From the NCBI GenBank assembly GCA_023432565.1, contig JAEYUL010000088.1, forward strand, positions 1-7,401: DNA of 7,401 nucleotides, written 5' to 3'. Under the pieces are notes generated by a model. It worked only from the letters and a program-made list of their open reading frames with translations. It searched no databases and was not told the DNA's origin. A program made the position numbers and the translations under genes. Positions 1 to 4,581 of the stretch are shown here, in pieces; position 1 is the first letter of the stretch; each line of letters begins with the position of its first letter. This stretch comes from Actinomycetes bacterium (GTDB lineage: Bacteria; Actinomycetota; Actinomycetes; Actinomycetales; Cellulomonadaceae).

Positions 1-1
1 G

Positions 2-124
2 CACGGCGACGGTGCCGCGCGTCGTGCGGGCGCCCGTCGGCGCCGCCGGCGCGGTCTCGCGGGCCGGCCGGCAGTGCCGACACCCGGCGCGCAGGACGCC
101 TCCGACGAGGTCACGGCGGCCTGA
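2..124 (+). CDS. Possible C-terminal tail of an upstream gene (partial)
   Basis: A frame is open from the window edge to a TGA at 122-124. It encodes an arginine-rich stretch followed by a Pro/Ala/acidic tail ending in PGAQDASDEVTAA. The last 18 codons use almost only G/C-ending codons, and the tail reads like a natural cytoplasmic C-terminus, for example of a membrane protein. Only about 40 residues are visible, no domain can be recognised, and neighbouring frames are also open here because the DNA is so GC-rich. This call is tentative. Confidence 0.33.
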   Translation, partial: HGDGAARRAGARRRRRRGLAGRPAVPTPGAQDASDEVTAA

Positions 125-197
125 CGCCCCGAGAGGGGTCCACCGCGACCGGACATGGTGCTGCGGGCAACCGACCCCTCGACCGGCGGCGTCCCGC

Positions 198-235
198 ACG
201 GGTGAATCGGTCGAAAACGGGCGAAATCACCCGTT
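198..235. promoter_or_regulatory. Nested dyad upstream of the surface protein gene
   Basis: ACGGGTGA (198-205) and TCACCCGT (227-234) are perfect 8-base inverted arms 21 bases apart. A third related half-site, AACGGG (216-221), pairs with CCCGTT (230-235) as a second, inner inverted repeat. The element is AT-richer than its surroundings and ends about 90 bases before the ATG at 324. It could be an operator or an alternative leader hairpin. No regulator can be named from sequence alone. Confidence 0.45.
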
Positions 236-323
236 CTGCGGCTGGGGACCGGGCAGGCGGCCAGCGAGGATGGTGCCGACATGCACGATTTGTCCGCACT
301 CTTCTCGACGGTGGGTCGACCTC

Positions 324-1025
324 ATGCGCACTGCACTGCGAACCTGTCTGGCACTCCTCGTCGCCGCCCTGGCGTGGGGGGTGCCTTCGGCAGCCGGCGC
401 TGCCGACGACCCGTCCCCGTCCCCATCCGTCTTCGGCTGCGACGACGAGCAGTCGGCCGTCGGCGCAGACGGCGACTACTCGCCGCCCCTGCCGTGTGAG
501 CTGCGGGTCCTGGTCAAGCAGCCGATCTGCGACAACGACGTGCCCAAGTTGCGGTACGCGGTCGAGGCGGTCGGCTCGCCGAACACCACCGTCACCATCA
601 CGTGGATCAACCCGAGCGGGCCGGACGTCGTGCAGTCCGGGCTGCCGCTGTCCGGCGTGGTGCTGTGGCCGGGAGCCGTCGAGAAGAACGGCGTGGGCGT
701 GGACTGGCCGGGCTGGCGCCAGCTGCCCGACGGCTCATGGGTCGAGGGCGACGAGTGGGACTGGGTGCGGCCGACGGTCCAGGTGAGCTTCGCCGTGAAC
801 CCGCAGGCCACGATCTCGGTCGCCTACCCGCCGTCCTCGCCGCAGTGCCTGACGAGCCCGCCCGGGTCGTCGGTGCTGGTCGACGAGCCCGTGCCCGACT
901 CCGCGGTGCTGTCGGCCACCGGCTCGAACGCCCTGCCCGTCGCGCTCGTCGGCGGGGGCCTGGTGCTCGCCGGTGCGGCCGCCCTGGCCGTCACCATGCG
1001 CAACCGCCGGCGCACGCAGTCCTGA
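324..1025 (+). CDS. Secreted actinobacterial surface protein with LPXTG-like C-terminal anchor
   Basis: The product is 233 aa. Residues 1-26 form a Sec-type signal peptide: short basic start, hydrophobic core, then an Ala-rich cleavage region near AGA-ADD. A Ser/Pro linker follows, then an extracellular domain at about 55-175 rich in beta-type sequence and tryptophan, with motifs VTITWINPSG, SGVVLWPGA and VDWPGWRQLPDGSWVEGD. Four cysteines at 39, 58, 69 and 175 could form disulfides. The C-terminus has LSATG (196-200), a hydrophobic helix (about 203-225) and a basic NRRRTQS tail. This is the layout of a sortase sorting signal, with a non-canonical motif. The domain resembles one I recall from actinobacterial surface proteins with no settled function. 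The ATG at 324 was chosen because the signal peptide begins there; GGTGGG at 310-315 is a weak ribosome-binding site. The frame stays open upstream, but that stretch is not protein-like. Confidence 0.82.
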   Translation: MRTALRTCLALLVAALAWGVPSAAGAADDPSPSPSVFGCDDEQSAVGADGDYSPPLPCELRVLVKQPICDNDVPKLRYAVEAVGSPNTTVTITWINPSGPDVVQSGLPLSGVVLWPGAVEKNGVGVDWPGWRQLPDGSWVEGDEWDWVRPTVQVSFAVNPQATISVAYPPSSPQCLTSPPGSSVLVDEPVPDSAVLSATGSNALPVALVGGGLVLAGAAALAVTMRNRRRTQS

Positions 1026-1034
1026 CGCCGTGGC

Positions 1035-1070
1035 CCGTGCCGCCCGCCCGTCCTGCGGTGGGCGGCACGG
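1035..1070. terminator. Bidirectional hairpin terminator between convergent genes
   Basis: A 14-base arm CCGTGCCGCCCGCC (1035-1048) pairs with GGTGGGCGGCACGG (1057-1070), with one G-U pair and an 8-base loop. It lies between the stop of the surface protein gene (1025) and the stop of serC (1095, opposite strand), so it can end both transcripts. There is no T-run, which is common for terminators in high-GC actinobacteria. Confidence 0.7.
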
Positions 1071-1094
1071 CTGCGTCCGGGGGAGCGCCGCGGC

Positions 1095-2234
1095 TCAGAC
1101 CAGCTGGTCGACCACGTGGTCGATGCACGCTGTGAGGGCGAGCGCGTCCTGCGGGTCCACCGCGGGGTACGTCGCGACGCGCAGCTGGTTGCGGCCGAGC
1201 TTGCGGTACGGCTCGACGTCGACGACGCCGTGGGCGCGCAGGACCGTGGCGATCGTCGCGGCCTCGACCCGAGAGTCGAAGTCGATCGTCGCGACGACGG
1301 GCGAGCGGTGCTCCGGCTCGACGACGAACGGGGTCGCCCAGTCGCGCGCCTGGGCCCAGGCGTAGACGTGGCCCGACGAGGTCGCGCTGCGGCCCGCCGC
1401 CCAGCCGAGGCCGCCGTTGTCGAGCATCCACTCGACCTGCTCGGCCAGCAGCAGCAGCGTCGCGATCGCGGGGGTGTTGAGCGTCTGGTCGAGGCGCGAG
1501 CTCGTCACCGCGGTGGTGAGCGACAGGCTCTCGGGCACCCAGCGCTCGCTCTCGAGCCGCGCGGCCCGCTCGATCGCCGCGGGCGACAGCGCCGCGAGCC
1601 ACAGCCCGCCGTCGGACGCGAACGACTTCTGCGGCGCGAAGTAGTAGACGTCCGTCTGCGCGACGTCCACCTCGATGCCGCCCGCGGCGGAGGTCGCGTC
1701 GACGACGACGAGGGCGCCCTGCTCGCGGGACCCGGGCACGCGGCGCACGGGCGCGACCGCTCCCGTCGACGTCTCGTTCTGCGGCCAGGCGTACACGTCC
1801 ACGTCGGCCGGGCCGGGCACGGCCACCGACCCGGGGGGCGCCGTGGTCACGACCGGCTCGTCGAGGAACGGCGCGCGAGCGACGGCCGCCGCGAACTTGG
1901 CGCCGAACTCCCCGAAGGCGCCGTGCGCCGAGCGCGCCTCGACGAGGCAGAACGCGGCGACGTCCCAGAACATGGTCGACCCGCCGTTGCCGAGCACGAC
2001 CTCGTACCCGTCCGGCAGGCCGAGCAGCTCGGCGAGCCCGGCGCGCACGCGGTGCACCAGGGAGCGGACGGGCGCCTGGCGGTGCGAGGTGCCGAGCAGG
2101 GTGGTCCCGGAGGCGACGAGCGCCTCGACCTGCTCGAGCCGGATCTTGGACGGCCCCGAGCCGAACCGGCCGTCACGCGGCAGGAGCTCGGACGGGATCG
2201 ACGGGGCGACGGGCGTGGAGGCGTTCTCGGGCAC
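1095..2234 (-). CDS. serC: Phosphoserine aminotransferase (SerC, actinobacterial type)
   Basis: The product is 379 aa. SerC is a cytosolic PLP enzyme that interconverts 3-phosphohydroxypyruvate plus glutamate and phosphoserine plus 2-oxoglutarate in serine synthesis; the same family acts in PLP synthesis. The sequence is close to mycobacterial SerC as I recall it. It has DGRFGSGPSK (21-30), the GTSHRQAP loop (48-55, His51-Arg52 expected near the substrate phosphate), LPDGYEVVLGNGG (73-85), NETSTG (153-158), and VVDATSAAGG leading to FAPQKSFASDGG. Lys203 there is the expected Schiff-base lysine. TLNTPAIATLLLLAEQ and EPYRKLGRNQLRVA complete the family signature, and length is normal (about 376 in mycobacteria). 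The GTG at 2234 was chosen over a start at 2309, because the extra 25 residues have no family counterpart and a -10-like hexamer lies six bases upstream of the GTG. It diverges from the dtxR-like gene. Confidence 0.95.
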   Translation of the reverse strand: MPENASTPVAPSIPSELLPRDGRFGSGPSKIRLEQVEALVASGTTLLGTSHRQAPVRSLVHRVRAGLAELLGLPDGYEVVLGNGGSTMFWDVAAFCLVEARSAHGAFGEFGAKFAAAVARAPFLDEPVVTTAPPGSVAVPGPADVDVYAWPQNETSTGAVAPVRRVPGSREQGALVVVDATSAAGGIEVDVAQTDVYYFAPQKSFASDGGLWLAALSPAAIERAARLESERWVPESLSLTTAVTSSRLDQTLNTPAIATLLLLAEQVEWMLDNGGLGWAAGRSATSSGHVYAWAQARDWATPFVVEPEHRSPVVATIDFDSRVEAATIATVLRAHGVVDVEPYRKLGRNQLRVATYPAVDPQDALALTACIDHVVDQLV

Positions 2235-2240
2235 GTGGCG

Positions 2241-2246
2241 AGGATA
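2241..2246 (-). promoter_or_regulatory. serC -10 element, probable leaderless start
   Basis: On the minus strand TATCCT (2246 down to 2241) is followed by six bases (CGCCAC) and then the GTG start of serC. It fits the actinobacterial TANNNT -10 pattern, and transcription would begin at or next to the start codon. No Shine-Dalgarno sequence precedes the GTG, consistent with a leaderless mRNA. A -35 box is not clear; GTGGTC at 2268-2263 is the nearest candidate. Confidence 0.55.
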
Positions 2247-2260
2247 GAGCCCCGCGCCCT

Positions 2261-2273
2261 CGGACCACGTCCG
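2261..2273. promoter_or_regulatory. 13-base dyad between the divergent serC and dtxR promoters
   Basis: CGGAC-CAC-GTCCG is a perfect 5-3-5 inverted repeat. It lies between the two opposing -10 hexamers, where both -35 regions should be. A protein bound here could affect both genes. It does not resemble the known DtxR/IdeR box (TTAGGTTAGGCTAACCTAA). Short dyads are common in GC-rich DNA, so confidence is low. Confidence 0.3.
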
Positions 2274-2281
2274 GGACCAAC

Positions 2282-2287
2282 TACCCT
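2282..2287 (+). promoter_or_regulatory. Candidate -10 element of the dtxR-like gene
   Basis: TACCCT matches TANNNT and would start transcription near 2294, giving a leader of about 45 bases that contains the GGGAGG ribosome-binding site at 2326-2331. An in-frame GTG at 2288 abuts this hexamer, so it would lie upstream of the transcript and could not serve as start. No clear -35 is visible. Confidence 0.4.
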
Positions 2288-2338
2288 GTGACTGCGGCCG
2301 ACCAGGCACCGGCCGTGGGCGACCTGGGAGGCGACGCG

Positions 2339-3031
2339 GTGAGCGACCTGATCGACACGACGGAGATGTACCTCAAGACTGTCTACGAGCTCACCGAGGA
2401 AGGCATCACCCCGCTGCGCGCGCGGATCGCCGAGCGGCTGGGTCACTCCGGGCCCACCGTCTCCCAGACGGTCGCCCGCATGGAGCGTGACGGGCTCGTC
2501 GTCGTGACGGGCGACCGACACCTCGAGCTCACCGACCTCGGGCACGCCAAGGCCGTGCGTGTCATGCGCAAGCACCGCCTCGCGGAGCGTCTGCTCACCG
2601 ACGTCGTCGGCCTCGAGTGGCCCTACGTGCACGAGGAGGCCTGCCGCTGGGAGCACGTCATGAGCGAGCGGGTCGAGAAGCGCCTGGCCGCGCTGCTGGA
2701 CCACCCTCACTTCGACCCGTACGGCAACCCGATCCCGGGGCTCTCGGAGCTGGGGGAGGAGCAGACGCGCATCGCGTTCCTCGACGGGGTCGCCTCGCTG
2801 CTCGACCCGACCTCGGACGCTGACGGCCGTGCGGTCGTGGCGCGCATCGCCGAGCCGCTCCAGGTCGACGTCGAGCTCCTCGCCCGGCTCGCCGACGCCG
2901 GCGTCGTGCCGGGCGCGACGATCACCGTCGAGCGACTGGTGGGGATCGTCACCGTGGGTGTGCCGGGTGGTGACGTCGTCCTGGACCTGCCCGACGAGGT
3001 CGCGCGGCACGTCTTCGTCCGCACGCCCTGA
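2339..3031 (+). CDS. dtxR: DtxR/IdeR-family iron-dependent transcriptional regulator
   Basis: The product is 230 aa, against 226 for C. diphtheriae DtxR. Family members dimerise on binding Fe(II) and repress iron uptake and related genes. An N-terminal winged helix (about 1-70) contains DTTEMYLKTVYELTEEGITPLR and the recognition helix SGPTVSQTVARMERDGL (37-53). The dimerisation domain follows (about 74-140, MRKHRLAERLLTD and ACRWEHVMS), then an SH3-like C-terminal domain (about 175-230). Known DtxR metal ligands are all present: Met10, Cys102, Glu105 and His106 (primary site); His79, Glu83, His98, with Glu172 and Gln175 as equivalents of the C-terminal pair (ancillary site). Met10/Cys102 favours the iron-type DtxR/IdeR over manganese-type MntR. 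The GTG at 2339 was chosen because it aligns with the family N-terminus and has GGGAGG seven bases upstream; an upstream GTG at 2288 would add 17 unconserved residues. Targets and autoregulation are not shown by the sequence. Confidence 0.93.
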   Translation: MSDLIDTTEMYLKTVYELTEEGITPLRARIAERLGHSGPTVSQTVARMERDGLVVVTGDRHLELTDLGHAKAVRVMRKHRLAERLLTDVVGLEWPYVHEEACRWEHVMSERVEKRLAALLDHPHFDPYGNPIPGLSELGEEQTRIAFLDGVASLLDPTSDADGRAVVARIAEPLQVDVELLARLADAGVVPGATITVERLVGIVTVGVPGGDVVLDLPDEVARHVFVRTP

Positions 3032-3050
3032 CGGCTGCACTCACGGCTCC

Positions 3051-3085
3051 ACTGACGACGGCACTGACGACGGCACCGACGACCT
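3051..3085 (+). repeat. 12-base tandem repeat, nearly three copies
   Basis: ACTGACGACGGC occurs at 3051-3062 and again at 3063-3074. An imperfect third copy, ACCGACGACCT, lies at 3075-3085. A related ACTCACGGCTCC lies just before it. It starts 20 bases after the dtxR stop. One frame would read Thr-Asp-Asp-Gly repeats, but no start or gene supports translation. Confidence 0.6.
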
Positions 3086-3134
3086 CACGCGTCGTGCGAC
3101 CCCGCCGCCGATCGACGGTCGCGCAGGCCCGCCT

Positions 3135-3147
3135 GGGCGCTTCGCCC
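3135..3147 (+). terminator. Weak hairpin downstream of dtxR
   Basis: GGGCG (3135-3139) pairs with CGCCC (3143-3147) around a three-base loop, extended by CC/GG after one mismatch. It could contribute to ending dtxR transcription. No T-run follows, so this is tentative. Confidence 0.3.
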
Positions 3148-3176
3148 CGGTACGCCCGGATCGTGAGACCGACTCC

Positions 3177-3216
3177 GGGAGTGTGACTTTCGACGCGTCG
3201 GCTGACTCACGCTCCC
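3177..3216. terminator. Nested hairpin: 10-base outer arms around a 10-base palindrome
   Basis: Outer arms GGGAGTGTGA (3177-3186) and TCACGCTCCC (3207-3216) pair with a single T-G wobble. Between them lies the perfect palindrome CGACGCGTCG (3191-3200). The structure is strong enough for a terminator of dtxR, but the inner palindrome and absence of a T-run also fit a protein-binding site. CGCCGC (3219-3224) and GCGGCG (3231-3236) form another hairpin immediately after. Confidence 0.45.
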
Positions 3217-3281
3217 ACCGCCGCTGACCTGCGGCGTCGTCGGCGCGGCCAGGCGGGTACGGGCCCCGGCGCGGCTCGAAA

Positions 3282-3334
3282 GTGGTCGGGACCGTGATCG
3301 GAACGTGACAATCCCCAGGGTGCTCCTGTACGTT
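3282..3334 (+). promoter_or_regulatory. Promoter of the riboswitch-hydrolase transcript with phased direct repeats
   Basis: GTGACA (3305-3310) and TACGTT (3329-3334), 18 bases apart, make a plausible sigma-70-type -35/-10 pair. Transcription would begin near 3341, giving a leader of about 220 bases that contains the whole riboswitch. Three imperfect direct repeats, GTGGTCGGGACC (3282), GTGATCGGAAC (3294) and GTGACAATCCC (3305), are spaced 12 and 11 bases apart and run into the -35. That spacing is typical of response-regulator direct-repeat sites. The regulator is unknown. Confidence 0.5.
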
Positions 3335-3382
3335 CGACCTGCTTCACCGGAACCCCTCCTCCAACGAAGCCCTCGAGCGGAA

Positions 3383-3546
3383 CGCCTAACCCTGCCGCCG
3401 CACGAGGTCCGCACGATCCGCCGGCAGGGGCGGGGGACCCAATCTGGGCACTTCGGTGTCCTTGGGGTGAAGCCCCGTCACAGACCTCGGTCTGGGACAG
3501 GGCCGGGTGTTCTCCCACCCGAACCCGACAGCTGACCTCGCAGGCG
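3383..3546 (+). ncRNA. Cyclic di-AMP riboswitch (ydaO-yuaA class)
   Basis: The leader shows the hallmarks of the ydaO/yuaA aptamer. P1 is CGCCT (3383-3387) with AGGCG (3542-3546). A long hairpin forms between CCTGCCG (3391-3397) and CGGCAGG (3422-3428). Next come the conserved GGGGGACCCA (3432-3441), the GGGGTGAAGCCCC hairpin (3464-3476), a CAGAC/GTCTG hairpin (3481-3494), and the 3' signature CCCGAACCCGACAGCT followed by GACCTCG (3518-3540). This class binds c-di-AMP, generally as an off-switch, and commonly precedes wall hydrolase and osmolyte genes in actinobacteria. Here P1 ends only four bases before the GGAG ribosome-binding site of the hydrolase. No separate terminator hairpin follows, which points to translational control. 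Confidence 0.93.
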
Positions 3547-3561
3547 ACTAGGAGAACGCGC

Positions 3562-4317
3562 ATGACCAACGCACGTCACCGGGCCGCCCGTCGGCCCTCG
3601 ACGCCGCTGACCGAGCTTGCCGCCGCCGCATCGGAGCAGATGGGCAGCGTGGGCCGTCGGTCCGCCGTCGTCGCCGCTTCCGGTGGTCTGGTCGTCTCGC
3701 TGCTCGGCGCGACCCCCGCCATGGCCGCTCCGTCGGACGACGCGTCCGCCGGTGCCCTCGCCGCCGTCGACACCGAGGCGCTCACCGCCTCGGCCCGCGC
3801 GCTGCTCGAGACCGCTCCCGTGGTGAGCGCTCCCGCGACCGCCGAGTGGAGCGTCGACGCCCCGAAGCTCTCCGTCTCGATCCCCAAGCCCGTCGTCAGG
3901 ACGCCGGCGCCGCAGGTCCGTGAGCGCCAGGTCACCTCGCGCACCGCGCCCCGCACCGAGAAGGCCCCGATCCCGCAGACGGTTTCGGGCAACGCGGTCC
4001 TCGAGATCGCCGCACGCTACGTCGGCGTCCCGTACGTCTCCGGCGGCTCGACGCCCAAGGGCTTCGACTGCTCGGGCTTCGTCTCGTACGTCTACAAGCA
4101 GCTCGGTGTGAGCCTGCCTCGCACCTCGGGCGGCATCCGCAACGCGGGCCAGGTGGTCTCGCGGGCAGACGCCAAGCCCGGCGACATCATCTGGAGCCCC
4201 GGCCACGTCGCGATCTACGCGGGCGGCAACCAGCAGATCGACGCACCGCGCCCCGGCAAGACGATCCAGTTCCGCTCGATCTGGCAGAGCTCGCCGGTGT
4301 TCATCCGCGTCGGCTGA
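3562..4317 (+). CDS. Secreted NlpC/P60 (C40) peptidoglycan endopeptidase
   Basis: The product is 251 aa. Such enzymes cut stem peptides of peptidoglycan outside the membrane during growth and division. The long basic N-region is followed by a hydrophobic segment (about 34-52) and an AMA-A cleavage site near residues 53-56, so it is probably exported; the double Arg lacks a good Tat motif. Residues 57-140 form a Pro/Ala-rich spacer with no recognisable LysM or SH3 domain. The catalytic domain covers about 142-251: AARYVGVPYVSGGSTPKG, then FDCSGFV with nucleophile Cys170, and PGHVAIYAG with His215. Asp227 in QIDAPRPGK sits where the third catalytic polar residue is expected (Glu in RipA, His in many others). 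The ATG has GGAG seven bases upstream, directly after the riboswitch, so c-di-AMP should set its expression. A strong terminator follows, so it is probably monocistronic. Confidence 0.93.
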   Translation: MTNARHRAARRPSTPLTELAAAASEQMGSVGRRSAVVAASGGLVVSLLGATPAMAAPSDDASAGALAAVDTEALTASARALLETAPVVSAPATAEWSVDAPKLSVSIPKPVVRTPAPQVRERQVTSRTAPRTEKAPIPQTVSGNAVLEIAARYVGVPYVSGGSTPKGFDCSGFVSYVYKQLGVSLPRTSGGIRNAGQVVSRADAKPGDIIWSPGHVAIYAGGNQQIDAPRPGKTIQFRSIWQSSPVFIRVG

Positions 4318-4330
4318 CGCATACTCCCTG

Positions 4331-4373
4331 CGACGAGGCCCCGGCGACACGTGATGTCGCCGGGGCCTCGTCG
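4331..4373 (+). terminator. Strong terminator of the NlpC/P60 gene
   Basis: A perfect 19-base stem, CGACGAGGCCCCGGCGACA (4331-4349) with its exact complement at 4355-4373, encloses a 5-base loop CGTGA. It begins 13 bases after the hydrolase stop. No T-run follows, as is usual for strong actinobacterial terminators. It isolates the riboswitch-controlled transcript from the HNH gene. Confidence 0.88.
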
Positions 4374-4397
4374 TGTCGGCGGCCGGGACCGTGCGGT

Positions 4398-4403
4398 TAC
4401 TCT
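4398..4403 (+). promoter_or_regulatory. Candidate -10 element for the HNH transcript
   Basis: TACTCT fits TANNNT and lies in an AT-richer patch shortly after the terminator. Transcription would start near 4410, leaving a leader of about 165 bases before the HNH start. The -35 position would fall at the end of the terminator stem and is not recognisable. The leader has a small hairpin, CCGACC (4443-4448) with GGTCGG (4453-4458). Confidence 0.38.
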
Positions 4404-4467
4404 GATCGCGCACCGAAGCTTGTCCGGTCGGGCCGGCCAGGTCCGACCCTCAGGTCGGGAGGTCGCC

Positions 4468-4581
4468 GTGCCGAGAGCCGTCACCGCGCCGCAGGGCGCT
4501 CCGAGGGACGTACCGAGGGACCTACCGGGGGTGGTCGCGCGCCCCGTGCCCGCCTGCCGCGCCCAGGGCGCAGCGCGATGA
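4468..4581 (+). CDS. Possible 37-residue leader ORF overlapping the HNH start
   Basis: A GTG at 4468 has GGGAGG (4457-4462) five bases upstream and opens a 37-codon frame ending in TGA at 4579-4581. Its stop overlaps the HNH start as ATGA, the classic arrangement for translational coupling. About 84% of its codons end in G or C. The product is Pro/Arg/Ala-rich with one Cys. A duplicated 12-base unit (4502-4513 and 4514-4525) encodes the repeated RDVP/RDLP. HNH itself has only a modest ribosome-binding site (AGGG, 4565-4568), so coupling is plausible. I do not recognise the peptide, and it may be a leader read only for its translation. Confidence 0.4.
   Translation: MPRAVTAPQGAPRDVPRDLPGVVARPVPACRAQGAAR

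Larger units (their letters stand above)
3032..3290. other. Non-coding stretch after dtxR with clustered short repeats and dyads
   Basis: No convincing gene lies between the dtxR stop and the hydrolase promoter. Open frames here continue from shadows of dtxR. The stretch holds a 12-base tandem repeat, three hairpins (3135-3147, 3177-3216, 3219-3236) and no T-run. Some of these probably end dtxR transcription; a small RNA cannot be excluded. Confidence 0.5.

Noticed and set aside
12..323. In-frame extension of the surface protein to position 12
   Set aside because: The extra 104 residues are Arg/Pro-rich without protein-like pattern, and a clear signal peptide begins at 324.
1116..2291. 391-codon open frame opposite serC
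   Set aside because: Arg/Gly/Ala-rich antisense shadow of serC; no domain, and serC is unmistakable on the other strand.
2235..2309. Longer serC start at 2309
   Set aside because: It adds 25 unconserved residues, crosses the -10 hexamer, and would overlap the dtxR transcript start region.
2235..2338. DtxR/IdeR autoregulatory box
   Set aside because: No sequence resembling TTAGGTTAGGCTAACCTAA is present between serC and dtxR.
1847..3040. 397-codon minus-strand frame across dtxR
   Set aside because: Shadow of dtxR and of serC in another frame; repetitive Arg/Asp/Val composition.
3478..4413. 311-codon minus-strand frame over the riboswitch and hydrolase
   Set aside because: It is antisense to a clear riboswitch, an NlpC/P60 gene and its terminator.
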